Of a stretch of DNA of 64,000 nucleotides, positions 46,994-56,024 are shown piece after piece. The stretch spans positions 10,697,381 to 10,761,380 of the forward strand of contig CP036432.1 of the NCBI GenBank assembly GCA_007753675.1, in the 5' to 3' direction. This DNA comes from Stieleria magnilauensis (GTDB taxonomy: Bacteria > Planctomycetota > Planctomycetia > Pirellulales > Pirellulaceae). Position 1 is the first letter of the stretch, and each line of letters begins with the position of its first letter. The translations under genes and the position numbers were made by a program. The notes under the pieces were generated by a model that was given only the letters and a program-made list of their open reading frames with translations, did no database searches and was not told the origin of the DNA.

Positions 46994-49183
46994 ATGCATA
47001 CCAACGAAATCTTGACGAGCTTCACGCTGGCCGCAGCGCTGGGCGTGTGCCTGTTCACGGTGGCGTCCTACTTGCGGACCTCCCCGATCGTGTTGCTGCT
47101 CCTCGGCGGGATCGTGGCCGGTCCCGAGGTGTTGGGGCTGGTTCATCCCAGTGCACTCGGTGACGGACTTCGCACGATCGTCTCGCTGGCGGTCGCGATC
47201 ATCCTGTTCGAAGGCGGCTTGACGCTCGACTTGCGCGGGTACCGGACCGTCAGTCAGGAGATCTGCCGCGTCCTGACGATCGGAGTGCTCGTCACCTGGA
47301 TCGGAACGGCGGTCCTGTTGCGGTTGATCTTTGGATTTGACATCGCCTTCTGCGTGCTGGCGGCTAGCCTGGTGATCGTGACCGGGCCCACCGTGATCGG
47401 CCCGCTGCTGCATCGGATCCGAGTTCAACCCAAACTGCATCACATTCTTCACTGGGAGGGCGTTCTGATCGATCCGATCGGCGTGTTCCTGGCGTTATTG
47501 AGTTTCGAGTTCTATGTGAGTACCGATGGCACGCAGCAATTGGTCGTCAAAGACTTTCTGTTGCGGTTTGCCGTCGGCGTGGTATTCGGGGTCGCGTTCG
47601 GTTTCCTGATGGACTTTTTGTTGCGACGCCAATGGATCAGCAAGGGGCAAACCAACATCTTCGTTCTCGCGATGGCGATGTTGAACTTTGCCATGGCCGA
47701 TGTAGCGATCAGTGAAAGCGGATTGTTGAGCGTGACGGTCGCCGGTCTGGTCCTGGGCAGCCGCAAGACGCCGCAGTTGCGTGAGATTGTCAGTTACAAG
47801 ATCGAGCTGAAAGATTTTGCGATCGGGCTGTTGTTCGTGCTGCTGGCGGCCAATCTGGAATTGCGTGCGTTCGTCGAGTTCGGCTGGAATCTGATCCTCG
47901 CCGTGATCGGGATCATGCTGATCGTCAGGCCGCTGAACATCTTTCTATCGACGAGTCAGAGCATCCTGACGTTGAAAGAAAAACTGTTTCTGTGTTGGAT
48001 CGCCCCCCGCGGAATTGTGGCCGCCTCGATGGCGTCGCTGTTCGCGTTGGAGTTGCGGCGTCGCGGGATTGAAAACGCGGTCTTTCTTGAATCGTTCACG
48101 TATTCCGTCATCGCCGGAACCGTCGTGGTGCAAGGCTTCACGGCGGGATCGGTCGGACGCTGGCTGGGTGTTGTCCGTCCGGTGCCGACCGGATGGATCA
48201 TCGTCGGGGCGCACGCACTGGGGCGTCAGGTCGCGAGGTTTTTTGGCCGGCACGGCGTGGATGTCGTGTTGATCGACACCAACGCCCGCGAAGTCCGCGC
48301 GGCTGAGCGAGACGGATTGGTCGCCATCAACGAAGACGCGATGCAAGTGACTCCGGAGAAATACGCCGCGTTCTACCGATGTGGGAATCTGCTGGCACTG
48401 ACCGCTAACGCCGATCTCAACCGGATGTTGTGTCGCCGCTGGTCTGAATTGCTGGAAGAGGCAACGTTGTTTCGATGGGAGAGGTCCGGCTATCAAACGG
48501 CGAACAACGAACACCTGTTGGTCGGCAAGCGGGTCTGGACCGAATTGCCACTAAACCATTGGATGCACCCCGACAGCGAACCGCCACCGCTGGATATCCG
48601 GCTGCGCGCGACCGATGCGTTGCCAGAACCCGAGAATGTTTTGATGACGGTCCGCAATGGCGTGGTGGTGCCCGGCGACGCTCGCGAGCTGGATGACAAC
48701 GACGTCGAATGGCTGGTGTACGATCCCCGCGGGGAACAAGAAACGAGTGTCCTGCCACTCGCGCAAGAGAACGTCATTTTCTCCGCGCAAACCGATCTCC
48801 GCGAACTCTATCGCGAGATGCTGTACCACCTGCGAAATCAACTTCCCGGCATCGACCCGGAGCAGATGCTGGTCGAGATCTGGCGCCGCGAGGAGGACTA
48901 CACCAGCCTGCTCGGTCATGGGATCGCGTTGCCGCACACCTGGTCCAGCGCCGTGGATCATGCGACGTTGATGGTCGCGCGTCCGCAGAATCAATTGCTC
49001 TGCCCGCTGACAGATCTGCCGATCGAAATCGTGTTCATGTTGCTCAGCCCCGCCGGCCAACCCGACGAGCACCTGGCCTGTCTCTCTTACATCGCGCGGC
49101 TGATCGGAACGGAATCACGGCGCGAACGCATTCTCGCCGCCGACAACGCCGCCGAGTTGCATCGGTTGATCGTCCGCAGCTGA
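46994..49183 (+). CDS. Na+/H+ antiporter (CPA family) fused to TrkA-N and PTS EIIA-like domains
   Basis: 729 residues from ATG 46994, preceded by AGGAAG. About twelve membrane helices form a CPA1/NhaP-type exchanger (VTGPTVIGPLLHRIRV; EGVLIDPIGVFLALL; the transport acid lies in LIDPIGV). A TrkA-N-like Rossmann domain follows from about residue 400 (WIIVGAHALGRQVARFFGRH). From about 590 to the end is a PTS EIIA-like domain with the phosphorylatable His648 in LGHGIALPHTWSSAV. The combination suggests Na+ or K+ exchange controlled by a nucleotide and perhaps by phosphorylation. It lies 99 bp after the SulP-carbonic anhydrase gene. Confidence 0.88.
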   Translation: MHTNEILTSFTLAAALGVCLFTVASYLRTSPIVLLLLGGIVAGPEVLGLVHPSALGDGLRTIVSLAVAIILFEGGLTLDLRGYRTVSQEICRVLTIGVLVTWIGTAVLLRLIFGFDIAFCVLAASLVIVTGPTVIGPLLHRIRVQPKLHHILHWEGVLIDPIGVFLALLSFEFYVSTDGTQQLVVKDFLLRFAVGVVFGVAFGFLMDFLLRRQWISKGQTNIFVLAMAMLNFAMADVAISESGLLSVTVAGLVLGSRKTPQLREIVSYKIELKDFAIGLLFVLLAANLELRAFVEFGWNLILAVIGIMLIVRPLNIFLSTSQSILTLKEKLFLCWIAPRGIVAASMASLFALELRRRGIENAVFLESFTYSVIAGTVVVQGFTAGSVGRWLGVVRPVPTGWIIVGAHALGRQVARFFGRHGVDVVLIDTNAREVRAAERDGLVAINEDAMQVTPEKYAAFYRCGNLLALTANADLNRMLCRRWSELLEEATLFRWERSGYQTANNEHLLVGKRVWTELPLNHWMHPDSEPPPLDIRLRATDALPEPENVLMTVRNGVVVPGDARELDDNDVEWLVYDPRGEQETSVLPLAQENVIFSAQTDLRELYREMLYHLRNQLPGIDPEQMLVEIWRREEDYTSLLGHGIALPHTWSSAVDHATLMVARPQNQLLCPLTDLPIEIVFMLLSPAGQPDEHLACLSYIARLIGTESRRERILAADNAAELHRLIVRS

Positions 49184-49225
49184 GCCGTCGAGCGCTCTAG
49201 CACACTAACAGATCGGGCCGCAGCG

Positions 49226-49444
49226 TTAGGACGCCTGTGCGTTCAAGTCGCCACAGGCAGGCGTCGGTTGCAGCGGCGCCGCAACCGGTTCGATGAACTG
49301 ACGCAGTTCGCCCCGCTGGATGGACACATTGCGGGGCGCTTCGATTCCGATCCGCACCCGACCGCCGGAAAGACTTGACACCTTGATGATGATGTCGGAT
49401 CCGATTTGGATCGTTTCGCCGACCTTGCGAGAAAGAACTAACAT
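49226..49444 (-). CDS. csrA: Carbon storage regulator CsrA
   Basis: 72 residues from ATG 49444, with AAGGA 8 nt upstream; the ORF frame extends to 49651 without family sequence. MLVLSRKVGETIQIGSDIII is the CsrA opening, then VRIGIEAPRNVSIQRGEL is the usual RNA-binding core. The C-terminal 18 residues are an extension beyond the standard 61-residue protein. CsrA binds GGA motifs near ribosome-binding sites. The gene converges on the antiporter gene, 42 bp away. Confidence 0.92.
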   Translation of the reverse strand: MLVLSRKVGETIQIGSDIIIKVSSLSGGRVRIGIEAPRNVSIQRGELRQFIEPVAAPLQPTPACGDLNAQAS

Positions 49445-49694
49445 GGGGCCATCCTTGCAAAAAAATGTGGGAGGTCGCCGAGTGCGAGGGGCACTGGGTC
49501 GAATCGGGATTTGTATCTTTGCAAATGTTGAGCCAATTTTTCTATTTTCGAGAAAGTTCATACAAACAACCCGAATTAGCGTTGTGGAGGTCCTTGTTCG
49601 CTGCCCTTGCGCGTCGCTTGCAAATGCAAGCAAACGGTGAACGAGCTGCATCCGTTTGCATGACCCGGAAAAAATTTGCCGGCTTGGCAGGTTT

Positions 49695-49852
49695 CTTGCC
49701 AGCGCACAGTTTCTTGCCAGCGGTCAGTGGCTTGCCAGCGGTCAGTGGCTTGCCAGCGGTCAGTGGCTTGCCAGCGGTCAGTGGCTTGCCAGCGGTCAGT
49801 GGCTTGCCAGCGGTCAGTGGCTTGCCAGCGGTCAGTGGCTTGCCAGCACACC
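49695..49852. repeat. 18-bp tandem array CTTGCCAGCGGTCAGTGG
   Basis: Seven exact copies start at 49713, 49731, 49749, 49767, 49785, 49803 and 49821, flanked by a degenerate copy at 49695 and a partial copy at 49839. Because 18 is a multiple of three, all frames through it stay open (for example LPAVSG repeats), but no frame has a convincing start or neighbouring coding sequence. It lies in the 537-bp gap between csrA and a glycosyltransferase gene; the rest of the gap shows nothing. Confidence 0.88.
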
Positions 49853-49981
49853 ACGATTCGGACTGCTCTTGCCGGGGGGGGAACTAGACCCTTAGGATCG
49901 CGCGGGTGGCGAGGTCGCCACGGCTGCGTCGCGCATGGCGGAGTCTGTCTCCGTCTTCACTTGGGCTAAGAGTGACTCTAT

Positions 49982-50878
49982 ATGCAACGCCCCATCGTAT
50001 TTGTTCATTGTGGCAGCGGCGAGCATCTCCATCTGGCGACCCGTCAAGCCAAGCTACACAACCCGGATTCGCCGATTGTGCTGTTGGGCGATCATTCCAA
50101 CCGCACGCTCAAATTCGTCGACCAGCATTACTGCGCCGCAGATTTCTTCGACGGCGCGGCCCGATTCGCCGAGCGCTACATTCACCACAGCCGCAATCGC
50201 GTCGACTGGGAACGATTCTGTTTTGAACGCTGGTTCATTCTCAACGAGTGGATGGGCAAACAGGATTGCGAGTCCGCCTGGACCTTTGATTCCGATGTGT
50301 TGGTTTACAGTGACCTGGACGAGGTCGCGGCGGAGCTCGCCGGCGACGCTCTGGCATACTGCACGGTAAGCGGTCACGCCATGTTGGTCGCAGCACGTAC
50401 CGGCCTGGATGCGTTTTGTCATTTTTGTGAATCGATGTACGAACCCACTGAGCAAAAGCGGCAGCGGTTGGCGGATTACGCCGAGGCTCAGTTGAAACGG
50501 GACGGCCAGGGTGTCTCCGACATGACCGCACTGGCTTGGTTTCGCCACGAGTCTGGATTGTCGATCGGGGACTTGTCGTGCCCGATCAACGGACGTTTCT
50601 TCGACGATAATCTCTGTTTGTCCCAGGGCTACGACGCCGTCGGTCGCAAACGGATCCGTTGGCGAGACGGTCTGCCGTACGCGACCGACACCGCAACCGG
50701 GCAGTTGGTCGGAATGCACGCGATCCACTTTCAGGGAAATGCCAAGAAGCTGATGCCCGCTTACTCCAGTCGCCCCGATCTGGTCGTACTGGGCAGTTTT
50801 CTGCGTCGCAACTTGCACTCGCCCATCCGCCGAATCCGTCGCAAACTCAAAATGATTCGAGCGTCTCAGGCCGCCTAG
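49982..50878 (+). CDS. Putative GT-A-fold glycosyltransferase
   Basis: 298 residues from ATG 49982 (MQRPIVFVHCGSGEHLHLAT); only a weak AAGAG lies upstream. The N-terminus looks like a nucleotide-sugar Rossmann-like strand, and AWTFDSDVLVYSDLDEV offers a DxD metal site. The middle holds TGLDAFCHFCESMY and the C-terminus FQGNAKKLMP. It resembles planctomycete glycosyltransferases annotated as hypothetical or Gnt-like. No membrane segment; the acceptor is unknown. It is flanked by repeat arrays on both sides. Confidence 0.6.
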   Translation: MQRPIVFVHCGSGEHLHLATRQAKLHNPDSPIVLLGDHSNRTLKFVDQHYCAADFFDGAARFAERYIHHSRNRVDWERFCFERWFILNEWMGKQDCESAWTFDSDVLVYSDLDEVAAELAGDALAYCTVSGHAMLVAARTGLDAFCHFCESMYEPTEQKRQRLADYAEAQLKRDGQGVSDMTALAWFRHESGLSIGDLSCPINGRFFDDNLCLSQGYDAVGRKRIRWRDGLPYATDTATGQLVGMHAIHFQGNAKKLMPAYSSRPDLVVLGSFLRRNLHSPIRRIRRKLKMIRASQAA

Positions 50879-50938
50879 TGCTCCGGCAACGTTTGGATAG
50901 AGGGTGCCATGTGAGGGGACCCGTAGGCCCCGCGCCAA

Positions 50939-51445
50939 ACGGCTGATCATCGTTTGACATCAGCCGGTTCGCGCCAGCGTCCGGGCGGCGCATCAATCTC
51001 GATTTAGCGGTTTTGGTCGCGAGCCCTCCGGTCCCCAATCGTTCCCGCAACACCGGAGGGCTCGCGCCCTACCGCTAAAAAATGCTTCACAGCGTTGCCC
51101 GGACGGGGTCGCAGCGAATCAATCTGCCGGCGGAGCAGCAGTGCGCCCTTTTGAAGGAGTTGGTTGGTGAGCTGGAGCGTGCGGGCTGGCCGGGTCCGAG
51201 GGCTCTAACGTCAATTGCTTCGACACCCTTCGGGGTCGCGTCAGGCGGGGGACCGGATTTCCGGAGGTGTCGCTTCGCTCACCTCCGGCTACTGGCTTTG
51301 ACCCCGTCGGGGTCATGCCGCCCACTTTGGCGTCGAAGGTGGTAGCGGAATGGCGCGAGTCGTCCGGTGGCAGTGTCGAAAACGCGGTGACAGACCGGAG
51401 GGCTCGCGCACTACCGCTAAAAACTACTTCACCGCGTTGCGAGCC
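50939..51445. repeat. Dispersed hairpin repeat, copies B and C, in a 670-bp gene-free spacer
   Basis: Copy B at 51018-51066 has arms CGCGAGCCCTCCGGT and ACCGGAGGGCTCGCG that pair perfectly over 15 bp with a 19-nt loop. It is followed by CTACCGCTAAAAAATGC and TCACAGCGTTG. Copy C at 51394-51445 has the right arm and tail only. Between them lie two other hairpins: CCGGAGGTG/CACCTCCGG (51261-51288) and TGACCCC/GGGGTCA (51299-51315). Copy A is at 23076. Upstream of copy B, about 50939-50985 matches the AACGGCTGAT...GCGCC segment of copy A. Confidence 0.75.
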
Positions 51446-51549
51446 AGGGTCGGGGCGTCTGTGCTGACTTCTCGACGCGGATCGCCGCGGTGACGCTATA
51501 CTGCTGGATGGTTCGCACCCAGTTTTGGGGTGCACCCGACAAAAACCCA

Positions 51550-54186
51550 ATGAGGCGTCTTGTGCAATTTCGGACTCTGCTGACGCTGGCATCCCTGGCG
51601 TTCATCGCGCCTGTCGCTCGTGCCGTCGATCGCGTCGAGCGTGGCTTGCTGGTTCGATACGACTTCAGTGAGAACGACGGGCAGACGATTGTCGATCGCA
51701 GTGGCGTCGGAAAACCGTTGAATTTGGAGATCGATCGATCCAGTCGCGTGCAACGTTCCGATGGGTCGTTGGTGGTCGAATCGTCTTCGTCGATCGCGTC
51801 CACACAACCGGCCACGAAGATCATCGATGCCGTCAAGAAGTCCAATGCGATCAGCGTCGAAGTCTGGCTGAAACCTGCCAATCGATCCCAGTCCGGCCCG
51901 GCCCGCATCGTGTCGATCTCCGCGGACACCAGCCAGCGCAATTTGACGCTGGGACAAGACAAGGATTTCTACGACATTCGGCTACGAGCGACCGGCAGTG
52001 ACAACAATGGACTTCCCTCAACGAGCAGTCCCAAGCGATCCTTGCACACCAAGTTGACCCACGTCGTGTTCACCCGTGAGGCCGGCGGCAAGACGACGAT
52101 TTATCTTGACGGAAAACGCGTGGCCGGCAAAACGGTCAAAGGCAACTTCCGCAACTGGGACCATCGACAGCGATTGTATCTGGCCAATGAAGCGACGAAA
52201 GACCGACCCTGGCTGGGCGAGTTGCATCTGGTGGCCGTCTACGATCGGGCGCTGTCGGACAAGGACGTGCGGCAGAATTTCGCGGCGGGAAGTCGTGCCG
52301 GGCGTGCGGCGTCCTCCGCCGGCTACGTTGCCAAAGCCGACACGCTACTGTTCGACCGACACGTCGCGCCGCTGTTTGCAAAACATTGTCTCGAATGCCA
52401 TGACGCGGCGATCAAAAAGGGCGAACTGGATCTGTCCCACAAGGCGTCCGCCGTGGCCGGGGGCGAAAGCGGCAAGGTGGTTGTGCCGGGAAAAGCGTCG
52501 CAAAGTCTGCTCTGGGAATTGGTTTCCTCGGATGAGATGCCGAAGGATCGTCCACCCCTGTCACCCGAAGAAAAAGACTCGCTGCGAAACTGGATCGACT
52601 CCGGCGCGGCCTGGCCGGTCGAGGCAATTGATCCGGCGGTCTATCTGAACGAAGGCCATGCGGGTGAAGTCTGGTTGCAGCGACTGACCGTCAGCGAGTA
52701 CATCGCCACGGTGCGCAGCGCGGTCGGCGTCGACATCGCAAACGAAGCCCGCCAGATCTTGCCGCCCGACTTGCGTGCCGATGGCTTCAACAACACCGCC
52801 TACAACTTGAACATCGATTTGAAGCATGTCGAAGCCTACAACAAGCTGGCCGAAATCATCGTCAGCCGGATGGACATCCTGGAGTTCGCCGGGCGGTTCT
52901 CCAAGAGTCGAAAACTTTCCACCGACGACACGATGCGCGATCACGTCGCCGCGATGGGGAAATGGTTGCTGCGTGGTCCACTGGATTCCAACGAGATCAA
53001 CAAGTACAGCGGCATCGCGACGACGGTGGCTAGCGCCGGTGGCGATTTCAAAGAGGCGATCGGCTACATCGTGCAAGCCATGCTGCAATCGCCCCGGTTC
53101 GTGTACCGCATCGAATACCAACACGGCGACGGCAGTTCGCGGCTGGTCGATGACTATGAACTCGCGTCCCGGATGAGCTACATCCTGTGGGGAGCGCCGC
53201 CGGACGAGGACTTGCTGCGTGCGGCCGAGAAGGGCGAATTGACGGACCGAACCGTGGTCGAAGCCCATGTCAAACGCATGCTCAAAGATCCGCGTACGAT
53301 CGTGCGTTCCGAGGAGTTTGTTTCACAGTGGTTGAACCTGGGACGCTTGGCCAACTTGCGCCCCAATGCCAAGAGGTTTCCGAACTGGAATGCACAGCTC
53401 GCTGCGGACATGCAACAGGAAACACTCGCCTATTTCAAAGAGGTGGTGTGGACCCAGAACCGGCCGCTCTCGGATTTGTTGAACACACAAGTCACCTTCG
53501 CAACCCCAGCGCTAGCGCGGCACTACGGACTCCAACCGACGGACAAGAGCACTGACAGCAAGCCCGCTCGATACGATCTGACGAAGGTCCCCAGTCGCGG
53601 CGGCTTGCTGACTCAGGCGAGCGTGTTGACGATCGGCGGTGATGAAGCGTCCATGGTCGCGCGCGGTTTGTTTGTGTTGAACGATTTGCTTCGCGGCACG
53701 ATCAACGCACCTCCGCCTTGCGTCAACACCGTTCCACCGCCGACCAAGACGGGTCTGACCCAACGAGGGATCGCGGAAACTCGCATCGCGGACAACAAGT
53801 GCGGTGTTTGCCACACCCGTTTCGAACCGCTGGCGTTCGGGTTGGAAAAATTCGACGGCATCGGTGCGTACCACGACAAAGACGAGCATGGCAACACGCT
53901 GCGCGACGACGGCGAAGTGCTGTTTCCAGGCACGGCGAAACCGGTGGCGTATCAGACATCGAAGGAATTGATGGATCTGCTGGCGACCAGCGAGCGGGTG
54001 CAGCAAAGCTTGACCTGGAAGATGACCCAGTTCGCGCTCGGCAGACCGCTGGTCGCCGAAGATGCTGCGACTGTCGACAAGATTCACAAAACGGCACAAC
54101 AAGCCGGCGGAACCTACTCCGACTTGATCACCGCGATTGTCATGAGCGATCTGGTTCAGCGGGCCAGAACCGAAGCGACCGAGTAG
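51550..54186 (+). CDS. Planctomycete cytochrome: PSCyt1 with LamG, DUF1592, DUF1588 and DUF1585 domains
   Basis: 878 residues from ATG 51550 (MRRLVQFRTLLTLASLAFIA), a signal peptide. Residues about 30-250 are a LamG-like lectin fold (GLLVRYDFSENDG, LYLANEATK). Residues about 260-360 are PSCyt1 with one CxxCH haem (HCLECHDAAIKKGELDLSH). The DUF1587/1595/1592 region (YIVQAMLQSPRFVYRIEYQ) follows, then DUF1588 with a second CxxCH (CGVCHTRFEPLAFGLEKFDG), and C-terminal DUF1585 (SERVQQSLTWKMTQFALGRP). The function is unknown. It is encoded 34 bp before the DUF1552 gene. Confidence 0.92.
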   Translation: MRRLVQFRTLLTLASLAFIAPVARAVDRVERGLLVRYDFSENDGQTIVDRSGVGKPLNLEIDRSSRVQRSDGSLVVESSSSIASTQPATKIIDAVKKSNAISVEVWLKPANRSQSGPARIVSISADTSQRNLTLGQDKDFYDIRLRATGSDNNGLPSTSSPKRSLHTKLTHVVFTREAGGKTTIYLDGKRVAGKTVKGNFRNWDHRQRLYLANEATKDRPWLGELHLVAVYDRALSDKDVRQNFAAGSRAGRAASSAGYVAKADTLLFDRHVAPLFAKHCLECHDAAIKKGELDLSHKASAVAGGESGKVVVPGKASQSLLWELVSSDEMPKDRPPLSPEEKDSLRNWIDSGAAWPVEAIDPAVYLNEGHAGEVWLQRLTVSEYIATVRSAVGVDIANEARQILPPDLRADGFNNTAYNLNIDLKHVEAYNKLAEIIVSRMDILEFAGRFSKSRKLSTDDTMRDHVAAMGKWLLRGPLDSNEINKYSGIATTVASAGGDFKEAIGYIVQAMLQSPRFVYRIEYQHGDGSSRLVDDYELASRMSYILWGAPPDEDLLRAAEKGELTDRTVVEAHVKRMLKDPRTIVRSEEFVSQWLNLGRLANLRPNAKRFPNWNAQLAADMQQETLAYFKEVVWTQNRPLSDLLNTQVTFATPALARHYGLQPTDKSTDSKPARYDLTKVPSRGGLLTQASVLTIGGDEASMVARGLFVLNDLLRGTINAPPPCVNTVPPPTKTGLTQRGIAETRIADNKCGVCHTRFEPLAFGLEKFDGIGAYHDKDEHGNTLRDDGEVLFPGTAKPVAYQTSKELMDLLATSERVQQSLTWKMTQFALGRPLVAEDAATVDKIHKTAQQAGGTYSDLITAIVMSDLVQRARTEATE

Positions 54187-54220
54187 AAACCAAACAGATT
54201 AATTCTGGGAGTATAGGCTG

Positions 54221-55663
54221 ATGCACAGGAAACGAATCGACCGCCGCACCATGCTCAAGGGCGTCGCGGTCAAAGGCGCCGGGGCGGTCGCGATCGGGTT
54301 GCCGTTGTTGGAGGAGATGACGCTGACGAAGGCGATGGCGGCCGAGCAGGTGGATGTTCCGGTGCGGGCGTTCAATGTGTTCTTCGGACTCGGCATCCCG
54401 GCCCCGCTGCAGAAAGAAGGTTTCGACGGAGTGCTGGAGCCACTGAAACCGTTGAGCAAGAAATTGCTGATCATGCGCGGCGTCGATCAGTTGCGTGCCG
54501 ACGAGAAAGGCATCAACGCGCACTACGACGGCGCGACCGCGGCGTTCACCGCCGAACCGCCCGATGGTGAAGCGAAGGCGGGTGGCGCGTCGATCGATCA
54601 AGTGATCCGTCGCAACCACTATCGCGACGGCATGCCGGCCGGCATGGTGCCCACGCTGGTCGCCGGAACGTTCTTTCGCCGCAGCCGGATTGGTCGGTAC
54701 GTTCACAGTTACAACGCCGACGGGACGGTTGCCGCGACGATGCAGGAAAAACCGCGTGACCTGTTCGAGCGCGTGTTCGGAACCATCGGCGCGGCCGACG
54801 AGGATCCCGACAAACGCCGCGCTCGATTGAAACGGAGCGTGCTGGATACGGTCGTCGACCAGTACAAGTTCTACACCGGCGCGAACTCTCCGCTGGGTTC
54901 TACTTCCAAGGCACGTATCGCTGAGCATCTGGACCGGATTCGTGAATTCGAACAGCGGGCGTATGCGATGAAGGGCAAAGTCGCCGGCGCGCCTCCGTTG
55001 CCGCCGCAGTCGCAGTTGCTGCACGGCGGGTCGGCCGATCCGGGCGGCGAAGGCATCGATATCACGCTGGAGGAATTGTCGTCGGAATGGCGTCTGATGG
55101 CCGATCTGTACGCCTTGGCCATCCAAACCGATCGCACCCGCTTCGGCGCGTTGACCTTTTTAGCCGCCGGCGAACGCATTCGTCTGAAAGGCGACTACGA
55201 ATACGACGGCCGCAAGGTCTTTCAATTCGACGACGAAGGACAACACAAGAAATCCGGTTCGGCGGGCTGTAGCCACGAGTGGTGGCATCAGTTCAATGAG
55301 AACAAGAAGAACGAAGCGCTGCGCGCCCACGCGCACCTGAAAATGCGCGAGGTCGCCTACTTCCTCAGCCGACTCGATACCGAGGATTCGGTGGACGCCA
55401 ATGGCAAGACGATTCTGGAAAACTCACTGATCACGATTTCCACCGAGTCCGGCGACGGGCGTCACAACGATGTCAAACGCGAACTGTCGGGCGTGTTCCA
55501 TGCGATCAGCGGAGCCGGGGGGCGTTTCAAAACCGGCCAAATCCTGGACGTCGGTGCCGAGGGTGTCGACGTCTACAACACGATGCTGACCGCGATGGGC
55601 TGCAAGGATCTCCTTGGCCCCCAGAAACGCGACGCGAGAGCCGTGGATGCGATTCGCGCATAG
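54221..55663 (+). CDS. DUF1552 family protein with Tat signal
   Basis: 480 residues. The N-terminus RKRIDRRTMLKGVAVKG is a twin-arginine signal, and the hydrophobic core is AGAVAIGLPLLEEM. The body matches DUF1552: RAFNVFFGLGIPAPL, LLIMRGVDQLRADEKG, HYDGATAAFTAEP and the C-terminal NSLITISTESGDGRHND. The family is a sulfatase-like/alkaline-phosphatase-like fold of unknown role that travels with DUF1592-DUF1588 proteins. It lies 34 bp after the cytochrome gene, consistent with an operon. Confidence 0.92.
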   Translation: MHRKRIDRRTMLKGVAVKGAGAVAIGLPLLEEMTLTKAMAAEQVDVPVRAFNVFFGLGIPAPLQKEGFDGVLEPLKPLSKKLLIMRGVDQLRADEKGINAHYDGATAAFTAEPPDGEAKAGGASIDQVIRRNHYRDGMPAGMVPTLVAGTFFRRSRIGRYVHSYNADGTVAATMQEKPRDLFERVFGTIGAADEDPDKRRARLKRSVLDTVVDQYKFYTGANSPLGSTSKARIAEHLDRIREFEQRAYAMKGKVAGAPPLPPQSQLLHGGSADPGGEGIDITLEELSSEWRLMADLYALAIQTDRTRFGALTFLAAGERIRLKGDYEYDGRKVFQFDDEGQHKKSGSAGCSHEWWHQFNENKKNEALRAHAHLKMREVAYFLSRLDTEDSVDANGKTILENSLITISTESGDGRHNDVKRELSGVFHAISGAGGRFKTGQILDVGAEGVDVYNTMLTAMGCKDLLGPQKRDARAVDAIRA

Positions 55664-56024
55664 TGCTCTGTGCAGATCTGAATGGTGCAGATCTGAATTG
55701 AGGGTTGCGTTTGACAAGCGAACCAAGGTCGGGCTGTAAACTTGCCGGAGTGCTTCGTCAAGATTGAATGTGGCCAGAGCATTCGTGTCTTGTCGCGTGA
55801 TTCGAGGTTGAAACCGGCGCTAGGGCATGGCAGCGTGGGTTCAACCGCGATAGCCGGTTGACCGGCTTGACTGATCGGTCGCCGCCCGGTCTGTTGCTCG
55901 ATGTCTGCGGCGAGTGTGTAGCCGCAACAGAACGCACGCCTCAACCCACTGGCCGGCCCCAACCCATCGACCGGCCCCGTTCGGCTCGTCCACGAGATGA
56001 TGACGGCCAATCAAAGGGACCCGT
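55664..56024. other. Gene-free spacer
   Basis: About 361 bp between DUF1552 and malQ. A short direct duplication, TGCAGATCTGAAT twice, lies at 55671-55698. Otherwise no gene, hairpin or promoter consensus was supported. Confidence 0.4.

Noticed and set aside
49465-49895. Open frames through the 18-bp array (LPAVSG, LASGQW and WQATDR repeats)
   Set aside because: An 18-bp period keeps every frame open by chance, and the flanking parts of each frame look non-coding.
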